Source: Mactromeris polynyma
Lineage: Eukaryota; Mollusca; Bivalvia; Venerida; Mactridae
Direction of reading: 5' to 3'
NCBI GenBank assembly: GCA_032209605.1
Contig: JASFXZ010000009.1
Location: 19,641,553 to 19,705,552, forward strand
DNA length: 64,000 nucleotides
Positions 1 to 10,300 of this stretch are shown here, piece after piece. Each line of letters begins with the position of its first letter. Position 1 is the stretch's first letter. A program made the translations under genes and the position numbers. The notes beneath the pieces are model-generated. The model did not search any database. It was not told the DNA's origin and worked only from the letters and a program-made list of their open reading frames with translations.

Positions 1-725
1 GTGTGTGTAATCACTAGCGGATCCGGTGCGCGCCACCCCTCCCTACAATTACCCATCCACGGACATGTAAACTTCTTTTTATATGTTAGTGGTAAGTCTG
101 AGTATAAATACGAAATATACAGAGATCTTTATGTATACGATTTTCAAATAAGCTATTCTGATTTATTGTTGCATTATATTCCATAATGATGTTGTTTGTA
201 AACAAATACTAAAACTGTCATTGCCGTTTTAATCCAAACATACGCCACAAAGCCCAATTCCTGGACCGTTCCTGGTAATATATGCATAACACGAATCACG
301 TACAGTAAACCATATCTGTGTATGAATTAAAGGGTTTCAGATAACCAAGGGAAATAACCTTTGTCTTTATGTAGCAAATCTTCTCTGCAGTAATCTCCCT
401 TTACTTTGATGAAGGGAAGTAACGCATTAGAATTTTATGAAGACATGTACAAGACAAAATTAATAATGATTTCCCTTTACTTATTTTGCTTTCTTGTTTG
501 GCCATCGAGAACAATTCGGAATTCAGTTTTGTCGGTCCTGACACGGTGGATTATAATTAGAAAGATAAACGATATACTGGTTTCCGAGTTAATACGTTTA
601 TCAATGTCTATTGCGTTTCGACGAACCAATAAACACGCGAGAAATAAGCAACATTAATATTTGTATTTTTGTCTTTCAAACAATTCATATTCTGTGCGAG
701 CATTTGCAAAGTTAACCTTTTTAAG
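1..725. other. No gene recognised
   Basis: AT-rich sequence with short open frames only. None shows a domain, a signal peptide or splice sites that join it to a neighbour. It may hold the promoter and 5' untranslated region of the C1q-type gene that follows. Confidence 0.4.
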
Positions 726-815
726 ATGTCTCTGTACAGAAATGCGACTTTTTCGGTGCTATTTCTTGTAGGAATAACGGTGGTTTTAAGCAGTGCAATT
801 CCTTTCAGCAAGCAG
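726..815 (+). CDS. C1q-type gene, exon 1: signal peptide
   Basis: ATG at 726 opens 30 codons: a short basic start (MSLYRNATF), a hydrophobic core (SVLFLVGITVVLSSA) and a likely signal-peptidase site after SSA. The exon ends in AAG CAG followed by a GTGGGC donor, phase 0. No recognisable coding sequence precedes it. Confidence 0.6.
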
Positions 816-994
816 GTGGGCATATTTCATTTTCATGTCTTAGATGTTAATAGAACCATTTCTCTACTTATACTTATGCTCCCTTCATTCAAAGAATGGC
901 GAAGGGTCATAAAGTGTTACCTCTGTTCTTAGGTGCCAGTTGTATGAAAGTAAGATTATTTTCTCATTCACAAACAACCAATCATTTCTATGAG

Positions 995-1190
995 ACGCTA
1001 AGCAACAGCACCGACGATTCTAATCTTAAACAGGAACTTGGAGATTTAGAGACGAGACTAGAAGAAGCAGATAACGAGATTGACAAGCTGAAGGATGAAC
1101 TAATGACCTTTGATGCTGACGACCAACAAACTGCACCATACACAAAGGCAGAGCAATTAAGTGTTCCAACAACGACAACGGAAGCTATCA
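995..1190 (+). CDS. C1q-type gene, coiled-coil exon
   Basis: The frame reads through a strongly charged heptad-like helix (LKQELGDLETRLEEADNEI then DKLKDELMTF) and then a Thr/Pro-rich linker. A phase-0 acceptor (ctatgag before 995) would match exon 1. A good donor GTAAGA follows at 1191, leaving phase 1. Coiled coils of this kind precede the C1q domain in many invertebrate C1q proteins and serve oligomerisation. The start of the exon is uncertain because several AGs lie close by. Confidence 0.55.
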
Positions 1191-1881
1191 GTAAGACTTG
1201 TTTTATTGCCCACCATTATGATACAGCTAACACTATAGTGGAAATAAATTACATGTAGTTGTGAATACCGAATTGTGCATATATGTTTTCATTGGCTAAC
1301 GCTATCACCATTTCTTTACAACCGTTCTTATGCAGGTAAATATACAAGACATATACACTGTTTGTATACGAATTGTACTGGTTGTATGGACTAATTCAGG
1401 AATGCATATATTTGTTTTTAATGTAACATAACCACTGGGCTATTTTTGCATAAAATACTTTGATTTACGAAGAACTTTATATAATACAATCTTTAAAGAA
1501 TGTGGTTTGGTTATTGACCTTAGTAATATTCGTTACAACGAATCAATTCGGTTAACTTAAGTAAATATTAGAGCATAGAACAATCGACTGCCCATTTTTA
1601 CAACGTGCACATTTAAACAAATCAGCGTGCATTTTACAAACGAAGTTCGGCTTTCCTAAATTTACGTCGATATTTAACTTGCTATTTGATTAGCTTACAC
1701 ACCGTTGTGACTCATGAATTTATGCGTGTATATATTGCACGAAGGCACTCACTTGCGCCAACATTGTTTCCTGAGAGTTCCTATTATACTTAAGGAACTA
1801 ACCCATATACGCTGACTGTGCTGCCTTTATCACTGAATACATAAGTGTACATTATCTAAGACATTTGTCGATTTTACTCAG

Positions 1882-2011
1882 GATTCACGGAAGGTCTAAG
1901 CGGAGTACAATTTCAAATGTTCAAGACCCGATTTTTGTCCTAAAGGAGAACTCAGACAGTACTGTAAAACAAAACAGAACAATGAGTGTCAACTTGACGA
2001 AGAGTGTAATA
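1882..2011 (+). CDS. C1q-type gene, linker exon
   Basis: A pyrimidine tract and AG precede 1882 and a GTGAGG donor follows 2011. The open frame holds three N-glycosylation sequons (NRT, NLT and, just past the donor, an unused NAS), and a basic RSKRS cluster that could be a proprotein-convertase site. Its exit phase (1) fits the next C1q exon. Its entry phase (2) does not fit the coiled-coil exon, so a base change, another acceptor or a missing small exon is implied. Confidence 0.45.
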
Positions 2012-2258
2012 GGTGAGGATTACAATGCTAGTTCCCATGACATATTTCCATTAAGATATGTTGATGTAAGCGTAGTTACGGGTATGCAACACACTGGGGG
2101 TATGCTCGTACAGGCATCACCGTTCACTAATACAGTTTGAACACCAATTCGATGGACACCAATTTGGAAAATATTTATTATGAAACCAATATTAATTCCT
2201 GGCGTTTCGAGAAACAAAAGGCTTGATTTGTATCCTATGTTACTTGTAGTTATTGCAG

Positions 2259-2453
2259 TAGATACGAGCGAAGTTGAATTGTATGCAAAACTCACCTTTT
2301 TACCACTTTCACCACTTATCCATCTTTTCGGTCATTTATATAATTACATGTACGTCACATTTAACGCCGGAAACGGATATGACGCTGAGACCGGATTCTT
2401 TACAGTTCCCGTTGAAGGGATGTATATGTTTATCTTTTTCGTGGAATCCATAG
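2259..2453 (+). CDS. C1q domain, N-terminal half
   Basis: Bounded by a strong acceptor (ttattgcag) and a GTAAAC donor, 195 bases, phase 1 to phase 1. The translation begins VDTSEVELYAKLT, which corresponds to the first beta strand of the jelly roll. It ends with the conserved GNGYDAETGFFTVPVEGMYM block of C1q domains and FIFFVES. The middle (FLPLSPLIHLFGHLYN) is more divergent than usual. Confidence 0.8.
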
Positions 2454-2598
2454 GTAAACTTATTTAGTTTATGTACGAAGCTATATAAGGCTCTGAAAGT
2501 TATTGCTATATTACTGAAGTTCGCGGCAGCATCTACAAAAATCCTAGCAACTGCAAGATAATATTTGTTATTACTAATACAGATTTGTTTTTAAACAG

Positions 2599-2802
2599 AA
2601 CCAGTAATAATAACAAGGAAAATTGTTAGACGAATGTTCGATTGATTTACTTGACGTAGTTGGCCGAGGATTTCCGAATGCGGCGGAAATATGATTGTTG
2701 AGCATTTGGTTTAAGGCTAGCAAGTGTGGATAGAAACATATGATTCGGATAATCAAGATATCTACCCAGGATTCACCACATTTTCCGAGCTTTATTGCAC
2801 TA
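2599..2802 (+). pseudogene. C1q domain, C-terminal half, disrupted
   Basis: After the acceptor ttaaacag the phase-1 frame gives EPVIITRKIVRRMFD and then a stop. Recognisable C1q pieces continue in other frames: KLLDECSIDLLDVVGRGFPN, then GNMIVEHLV, two stops, and QVWIETYDSDNQDIYPGF with FTTFSELYC, which is the usual end of the domain. At least two frame changes and two in-frame stops are needed. The losses are spread out, which favours a pseudogene, although one shift lies in an A-run and could be a sequencing error. Confidence 0.7.
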
Positions 2803-3060
2803 AGAAACAGACAGCACATAATTATAATCTAATATATAGATGAATAGTTTAAATATACAACGACCTACATATAGAGCTACTACGTACTGGTCTGTTTTCG
2901 CTATGCACGACAAATATTTCTATAATGAAAACTACGGGCACTGGATTTGATTACTTATGTCATAAGATTTGCCAATAAACAAGCAGCATTATATAAAAAG
3001 AAGTCACTATTTACCCATCAGTGTATGAGGCTGTTTTAGGCCCCCACCCCCACTTAGTAG

Positions 3061-3447
3061 AGCTACAATCGGCGTGTTGTTGGCAGTAATAGCAGTAACA
3101 GCAGTATTAGTGCTACTATAACTACCAGCAGCAACACTATTAATACTGCTGGAAGAAATGTTACTGATGGTACTGCTATAACTACCAATTTTACACTGGT
3201 CTCAGTACATAGTTCAATCGTTGTACCAAGTATATTGGTCGCTTTGTTCATTTTGTCGGTCGTTACATACTTCAGTGCCTGGCACTATCCTGGATTTATT
3301 GGTTCACGGATCGCTTGTCTGGGCACAACGCGTCTTGCAATTATTTACAATCAAGAGACATGGATGTTTTTCGCTAAAGTCGACGTTTCCACGAAAGCTC
3401 GTTTAATTCAATGGCAGCAAAATATTATTATATGTGTATCAGTGTGA
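3061..3447 (+). CDS. Possible exon: Ser/Thr/Asn-rich stalk and a membrane segment
   Basis: An open frame of 128 codons follows a C-rich tract ending in AG. It starts with a Ser/Asn/Thr-rich stretch with several NxS/T sequons (NSS, NVT, NFT), then a hydrophobic segment of about 20 residues (IVVPSILVALFILSVVTYF) and a short tail that ends at TGA 3445. The stalk is partly a trinucleotide-like repeat, so it may be open by chance. A membrane exon would fit a type I protein whose basic cytosolic exon (RRKRKQK) starts at 4234, but I see no donor joining them in phase. Function unknown. Confidence 0.25.
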   Translation, partial: SYNRRVVGSNSSNSSISATITTSSNTINTAGRNVTDGTAITTNFTLVSVHSSIVVPSILVALFILSVVTYFSAWHYPGFIGSRIACLGTTRLAIIYNQETWMFFAKVDVSTKARLIQWQQNIIICVSV

Positions 3448-3449
3448 AG

Positions 3450-4233
3450 CATTTGGGTATTCGTCCCTGATACATGTACGTTGTCAGTTGATTGCGAACG
3501 CTTAATTTTCGACAAAGATGCGCGTCAATTTGACCAGTTCTGAATATACGGTTGGAAAGGGAGACAACTACTGCCCGGGAGCGTATTTCTCACACAGTGA
3601 CCTCCCTTTACAAAACACAGCACCCTAACGAAACGATATTCCAACATATTCAAACCATCACCCACTATGAAATAAACCTTTATAAAAGTACAGGTAATAA
3701 AAGCTGACCTTCACATAAAAGTAGCGGGATCTTATCTAGAGCATTCCGTTATGGTGGATCATTTTCGACCATTTCATCAATCATTCAATGACACAACATT
3801 GAAGAGTAAGCGCAAACAGTCATGGTGTATTTAAAAAAATAACTTTTTGAAACGAACAACTATGAAGTGAATATATTCTATTCACGGACGTGTTTCGAAT
3901 GCCAGATAAAACGACATAAATACATGTACTGTACTGATTTTTGTTCAATAATCATTAACGCATATATATATATTTACGCACCGGAACAATTATTGTCATA
4001 ACTAATTATGTTTGATGAAAAGTTATTGAGACCTGTATATAATATTTAGACAAGAAACATGACACCACTATAGAATCAATAGTCCACACTATTGTATATA
4101 ATGTACGATTACCCAACCATGTTTATTAATTGTATTTTTCATTTCAACAGCGTTGCAGTTCATTGCGTATGATTTTGCCAAAAGAATTTTGAATGTTAGT
4201 TTCTTGTCCTGGTACCGGTTGGTGGTATATCAG
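3450..4233. other. No gene recognised
   Basis: AT-rich sequence. I see no coding exon, tandem repeat or tRNA-like unit in it. If 3061-3447 belongs to the next gene this stretch is an intron. Confidence 0.4.
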
Positions 4234-4373
4234 CCGAGAGACGCTCAGCGGCGCGACGTAAAAGGAAACAGAAAGGACTAGATTCCTTACTGCGCACACC
4301 TGATCAAATAAATGAAGAAGTCGAACAGGAAGTGGCACATATATATACATTGTATACTTTTATTACCTCCAAG
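4234..4373 (+). CDS. Unidentified gene, basic exon
   Basis: Acceptor tatatcag, donor AAG-GTAGGA, entering in phase 1 and leaving in phase 0. It encodes a basic cluster ERRSAARRKRKQKG, resembling a nuclear-localisation or juxtamembrane cytosolic cluster, and then LDSLLRTPDQINEEVEQEV. A second acceptor upstream (4150 region) opens a competing frame, so the exon start is uncertain. Confidence 0.45.
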
Positions 4374-7300
4374 GTAGGAGAGCACATAAAACAAAATTGC
4401 ATACACAGCCCTCCCCAAAAAACATGAAAATATATACATGTGTATAGTGCTGTTAGATTGACCGCGAACTGGCATATGAACTTTCAGGATCGATCTATGT
4501 CCATTTAGGGGAGAAAATGCACCTGTGCGTAAATATTAACATATATTTGATTTTCTTTTCTATCAAAACACTGTTGCGACTTTTTCACTTATAGCGCACG
4601 GAAATGCACGAACAACTGTGTACACCCATTTTGAAATGAATTGGACCAGGTAATATGTTCATGCGTTCGCGGTTAATAAAACAGCGATATAAGTAAACGA
4701 AAAAGACAACAGTTGAGTCTTGGAACGGTCGGACACACCACAGGGGGTTAAACCTGGATAACAGGTACAGCAAACCTAGTAACCCTAACCTTTACCCGGA
4801 TGCGAAATAACACCGGGCTCGGGCTGACGTTACACAGGGTCACTTAGTTTTCGACACAGAATCTTGTCGTATTGACGCATGGAAAAATATTTCGCCAAAA
4901 TCATGTTTTTGCGTGACCCACCATAAAAAACACCAGATCAACACAATGCAACATTTTCGGGACAAGAAACAATTATTTTTCAATACTTTCGCCGCTCTGA
5001 ACATTTAAAAATACTATAACGAGATTTTTTAAGGTGCTTCACTAAGAAGGACGGTAGTTTAGTTCATAGTTATATAAACACGGACATTAACTAAATGCTG
5101 GTCAGTTCGGAATGTCGTCATACACAGAGGTATCGGGTTTTGTATTTTGTATTGCCTTTTTGTTTTTATTGGATTTAACGTCATTTTTCAAGATTTATTC
5201 AGTTATACATTGCGATCACTTGACCTAACGAGTTTTCCTAGAATTAATTATCAACCAGTTCTAACTTGCCCTTCCGCAGTCAGCTGACAACTTCTTTACA
5301 CGGAAGGACATGACCCGCCCGCACGGGAATCAAAACCGGACCTCCCGGATGACAGTCCAGCGTTCGATCAACTGTGCTAATCGGACGGGTTTTACCCAAC
5401 TCGTTCGTTCATTTTTAAATTCAAGTGCAGAGATTGCGTTTTCTACCACAGACAGTTTGTAGCTTCTATACCGATCACTTCAAGTCTAGTCCTCAAAATG
5501 TAAAACAACTAATTGCAAAATCATTAACCTCAAGAATTCAGAGTTCATGTTTCCATAAGCAGGTTTGAAGTACCGGAGATTATCCTTCTATGGAAGTAGA
5601 GATGTAATTTGTTGAAGTACTGAAATCGTGAGCAGGGATATTTCACGAATCATGCTTTCACGTTTTCATGATTACATGACACTGTTTGTTTACGTGACTT
5701 TCCTCATGTGCTATTCTGTGACTTTAGGCTACTGGCCATCTTGCATGGTCCTGTGATGTTTAAGATCCATTTAATCCGCCCCCTTGTTGTTCCCCTAAAT
5801 TCCCCTTGTTTGTCGGCATGACTTTTCATTGCTCTCCCGTCCTTATTCATGTTTACCCCTGGATCACCCAAGTCCATATGTTTCATAGGCTATTGTTTCC
5901 CTTGGGTCTGTGAGGGGAGGCATTGTCTGATGTTTGTGTCGTTCTATATGACAACTTAATCTCTGTTTATAACCTCATTCCAATGATTGGTTACGCTTGT
6001 GTGTTGCGGTTTACGTCTTATCAGCATTATTTCAGTCTTATATGAAGTCGGTGTCTCCTAGTATCAGACAATGTGCTGGTAAGCTGGGATATCACGCCTT
6101 AGAAACGTGACATAACACCACACAAAACCACGCACAAGCACATTCACCTGACACACAACTAACAAGTACTGGTACAATGTATTACCCTTGCAATGTTTGA
6201 GCGTAGGCAAGGGATCTACTAGTACGTTTTTAACGTCTTTCATATGCCGTGACGGAGGAATCGAACCGGCAACCTCCCGCACCCGAGGAGCACAGTATAC
6301 CACTGAGCCATCGGTTCGTGTTGTTATATGTTACAGTTATATTACAGGATAGTGAATATGAAGACTTTGTGCCTAGAAGTAAGCCTAGTACTCGGCTTCT
6401 ATCGATGACAGACAGAGAAAGCACTAGGGAACCGGATTGTGACACTTCTAGTGTGAACACAGAGTTTGTATATCATGAACTAAGTCCTAGAAATTATTAC
6501 AATTCAAGTTTTCCAAGTTTGCTGTCACATCTAGGACCCAGGACAAGAACCAGAACTAAGATAAAAAAGAAAGCGAGTTCGGTAGTATTGGATTATTTAT
6601 ATATTTCTATACGGAATGTTACCATTCTTCGTCAACGATAAAGTGATTGCCGCGCCCAAAGTAGGGACGCGATAATTTCATGTTAACTGAGAAATAAATC
6701 TTAGATTTATATTGATCAATGTCACAGAAACTGTGGACATCCTACGTGTTGTGTTGACTAATCAATAATAATGTTTCTTAAACACGTTATCAATGCATAC
6801 GTCCACTTACCGTTAAGCAGGCGACTTAACGGTATTACATGTAGATATAAAAGTGTTATACACTTAACAAAACGTATAAGAGTGCAGGTATACATTATGA
6901 CCGTATCTCTGTCAATATTAGTCTGATCTTTTATTTTTTCATGTAATAAATCCACAGATTGAACATATTAAACTCAATAAATGTGATGATGCGATAAAAG
7001 TCAAAACTGCAGCTCCCTCTTAAAGATTATCGGTCTAATAGCGCGTGTGCACACCCTGACTCAACGCATCCTGTTATTTAAATCGATAAATTCGACAAGA
7101 ATATCATGATCTACACATAGCCATTAGCCAAATATACAAAATTTCGTGTAGAAATTTTAATAAGTAAAAAGTTATTAGACCTTAAAAATTGCACACTTAT
7201 AAGTTTTGTTAAGTGTACCATTACATACGAGAAAATACTGTTAGTGGTATGCAATTCATATCGAGGGTTAAGCGCAAGACTATCCTAACTCCTATGTTTA

Positions 7301-10300
7301 TATAAGAGTTAGAATAGTCTTGCGCTTAACCCTCGATATAGAGGTGTCACACAAATACAGTGTAACTACGTAGTTCAGAAATACCAACACCTTGGAACGA
7401 ACCTCGAACCATCCGCCTATCCGCCAATATTAATGCATGTATACAACTGACAACATCATCAGCGTTCGTGATTAAACTAAGGATGTCAATATTCAGTTAT
7501 TTTGCTAACCGGTTTAAAACCGTTTAATCTTCCGACCAGTTTGGATAGTGTTTTGGCTTGAAAGTGCCCATAACTGCCACCTCTTACATTTTTATGATGA
7601 ATTACACTAGAATTAAGTGGCAACACGAATCTTATCTAGTTGACTACTTATTATGTTACTTAATAACTCAAATTCGCGAATTTCACTTAAGATTCGTGTT
7701 ACCACTTATCAATTTTTGGCTTCTAGTGTAATACATCATAAAAAAGGTAAGAGGTGGCAGTTATGGGCACTTTCAAGCCTGTTTCTAGTTTTCATTGCCA
7801 GAAATCCCATATCCCATTTATCATACCGAAAATTTATCACGAATATTAACTAGATAGCTAGATAATTATCGTAATAATTAAGTGGTTAACACGAATCTAT
7901 TCGCGAACGCTATCATGCTAACTGGTGGCAGTAATATGCCACCATAGCTACGTACTGAACATAATTCATAAAAGAACTATCAATCATTTCAATGATTTTT
8001 AATAAAACATAATGGTTTATTTCAAGCATTATAATATGATATATGATAAAGTGAAGTATTCCAAATCACATTTCAAGTTTAAAGCACATATCTGTCTATT
8101 TAAATACGTCTAAATTCTCCAACACCCGATCACCCTAATAAGATTCCCGACTGTCATAAACGACAATTAACTGGTATTGTCATTAAATATTTGTAGCAAA
8201 ATTATAGGGACAAATTATTGAGATTTGTGACTACGAATATCTTTCCAGATTTTTTCGTTTTATTTGCAAAATGAAAAGTACATGTAGATGTTTTCAAAAC
8301 TAATTAACCGGTTAGTGATTTTACAAACCGATAAACCCTAATATAAACACTTTAAGTACATGTAATTGTATATTTATGCATCAGATGCCTTCAAGAAGTA
8401 AAGTAGATGCCTTCCCAACAGTTAATGATGAAGAAATGAATAAATACATATCGAAACAGAAAATGAAAGACAATATGACGTTTACAGAGAAGATGAAACG
8501 CTTTAATGAGGTATCATTATGTGTTATTGTCGATAAATGAACATGTACTTGTATATTGTTTGTGTTACATACACCCATGTTTCATATCTTGCTCGAATAG
8601 AAGGAGGAGGGCAGGCTTACAGACTCGGTGAGACACCTTCCGGGAACTTGGTAGATTTGGGTAGAATGTTTTTACCCGAATCATTACGTGTAATGGGGCA
8701 TTTTGATGCCATGACCACGCCCGACTCTATGCATTATGGCAAAACTCTTCACTCAAGGTGTAAGAGTCAGACTAAAATTGTATTTTGTATAAAGCCAGTG
8801 GACGTCCCTATTTCGAGTGGAGGAACGAACCGTGAATCAGGTTGTAATGTTGATTGAAGCACGATCAAAATACACAATGTAAATACAATGTGTGATTTCA
8901 TGTAGATTCTTTCCCGCTCTCTTTTACTCATTTTCTACTACTGCGATTCTGTTAAGCTCTGTCTACTTACCCATCTCTGTTCTGTCACATGATTGGTGGA
9001 CATCATGTCACGTGATAAATATAACTTTGTCATGCTACATGCATAGTCTCCCTTACCATTGTAGAGTCGATGGTTACGAATCGAATCCGTTGCCCAGGAG
9101 AAACTCAACCATTACGACAAGTATGTTTCAGATATGAATTCAAAGGTAAAACAACAGCGTAAACTTATCGAGAAGCGAGCTGAACAACAACTACAACATT
9201 TGGGACGTCTTGAAGAAAGGGTATGAACACATCGATGACGTAGTTTATCAATTGAATGTATCACATAACATACGGCGCGGGAGTGATTATAACCTATGCA
9301 TTATTTCTCGTAATCCACTAGTTGATTATTTATGCAAATTAGGGGCGCATCACATATTAATACGCGCTGTCAGAAATCCAAACAAAAATGGCCGACTTCC
9401 GCGTATCTGTCTACGACAAATATGTAGCATTTTGCGATCGTGTAAATGTAAAACAATGTGTTACAGCTTGTAGGCCTACAACATTCTTTACAATTCTGAA
9501 CCAAGATATCACTTTTTACTGTGTAAGATTTCTAACAAGAAATCTTGCTTGCATCACCGAAATAGAACATATAGAGATCGTGGCTCTACCCTAAACCACG
9601 TTGTGTGGACCAAAGTGACGCCATGGGCGAGATTCTCCGCGATCTTAACAATCTCTGAATTAGCCAGGAGAAGTGGTTAGTACGCTGGATGCAGTCATCA
9701 ATAGTGATACTATTAATATAAATTATAATAATGTAACTCAAGTCAAGGCAAATAAGTTAAAATGAACTGTTTATTAGTGCAACCATGTTCTATATTTTGC
9801 AGAAACGAGAAGATATGTTGTTTCAATCACCATTCGGTCGAATGTGGCGACATCATCGAACAATGCAAAGACGAGCTTATAGTCTGGAAAAAATGCATCC
9901 GCCAAATGCTAGATTTTCTGTAAGTAGTAGCCTAGCAACACATATCATAGATTAATGGTATACATTGTATGGCACATATATTACACATCATCAAATCCTT
10001 GTAAAAAGAAGAGAGGCTATTAATCTGTTTTATTTATAAACATATACATTTCCCAAGACAAGATATACAATGACACACTTGCGAACATGCAGTCTTGGTG
10101 ACAGACATGTTAAGAACGAGATACAAATGACTTATTTAATTCATAACCAGGTGGAAAACACGCACATGAAACTGACTATTGTGTAACTGAAACATTCGGA
10201 CGACTTCATTATGGAAAATTATCTTTAAGTCCATTCACAAAACATATAATTTTGACAAGGTAAGGCATTTTGTATTTGAGACGGTACACCTATTTTCACC

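Larger units (their letters stand above)
726..2802 (+). pseudogene. C1q-domain-containing protein gene, decayed (join of about 5 exons)
   Basis: C1q-domain proteins of bivalves are secreted lectin-like recognition proteins with a signal peptide, often a coiled coil, and a C-terminal globular C1q domain. That order is seen here. Exon 1 is 726-815 (signal peptide), a coiled-coil exon runs about 995-1190, a linker exon is 1882-2011, the first C1q half is 2259-2453 and the last C1q half is about 2599-2802. Key C1q stretches are NAGNGYDAETGFFTVPVEG in the fourth exon and QVWIETYDSDNQDIYPGF in the fifth. The junction from linker to C1q (phase 1) fits. The junction from coiled coil to linker does not (phase 1 into phase 2). 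The last exon needs several frame changes and has stops. So this is either a pseudogene or a copy with base-level sequence errors. Confidence 0.72.

Noticed and set aside
3063..3251. Hydrophobic Leu/Val-rich frame on the minus strand
   Set aside because: It is the reverse reading of the trinucleotide-like Ser/Asn/Thr stretch and has no splice or start context; composition alone explains it.
4144..4235. Alternative exon starting after tttcaacag with FIAYDFAKRILNVSF
   Set aside because: The frame runs into a stop inside the better-supported basic exon and does not fit the phase of the exon at 6348; kept only as a possible alternative first part.
8537..8857. 106-codon frame between two exons of the unidentified gene
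   Set aside because: Begins just past the donor at 8511, has no acceptor or donor fitting phase 0, and no domain.
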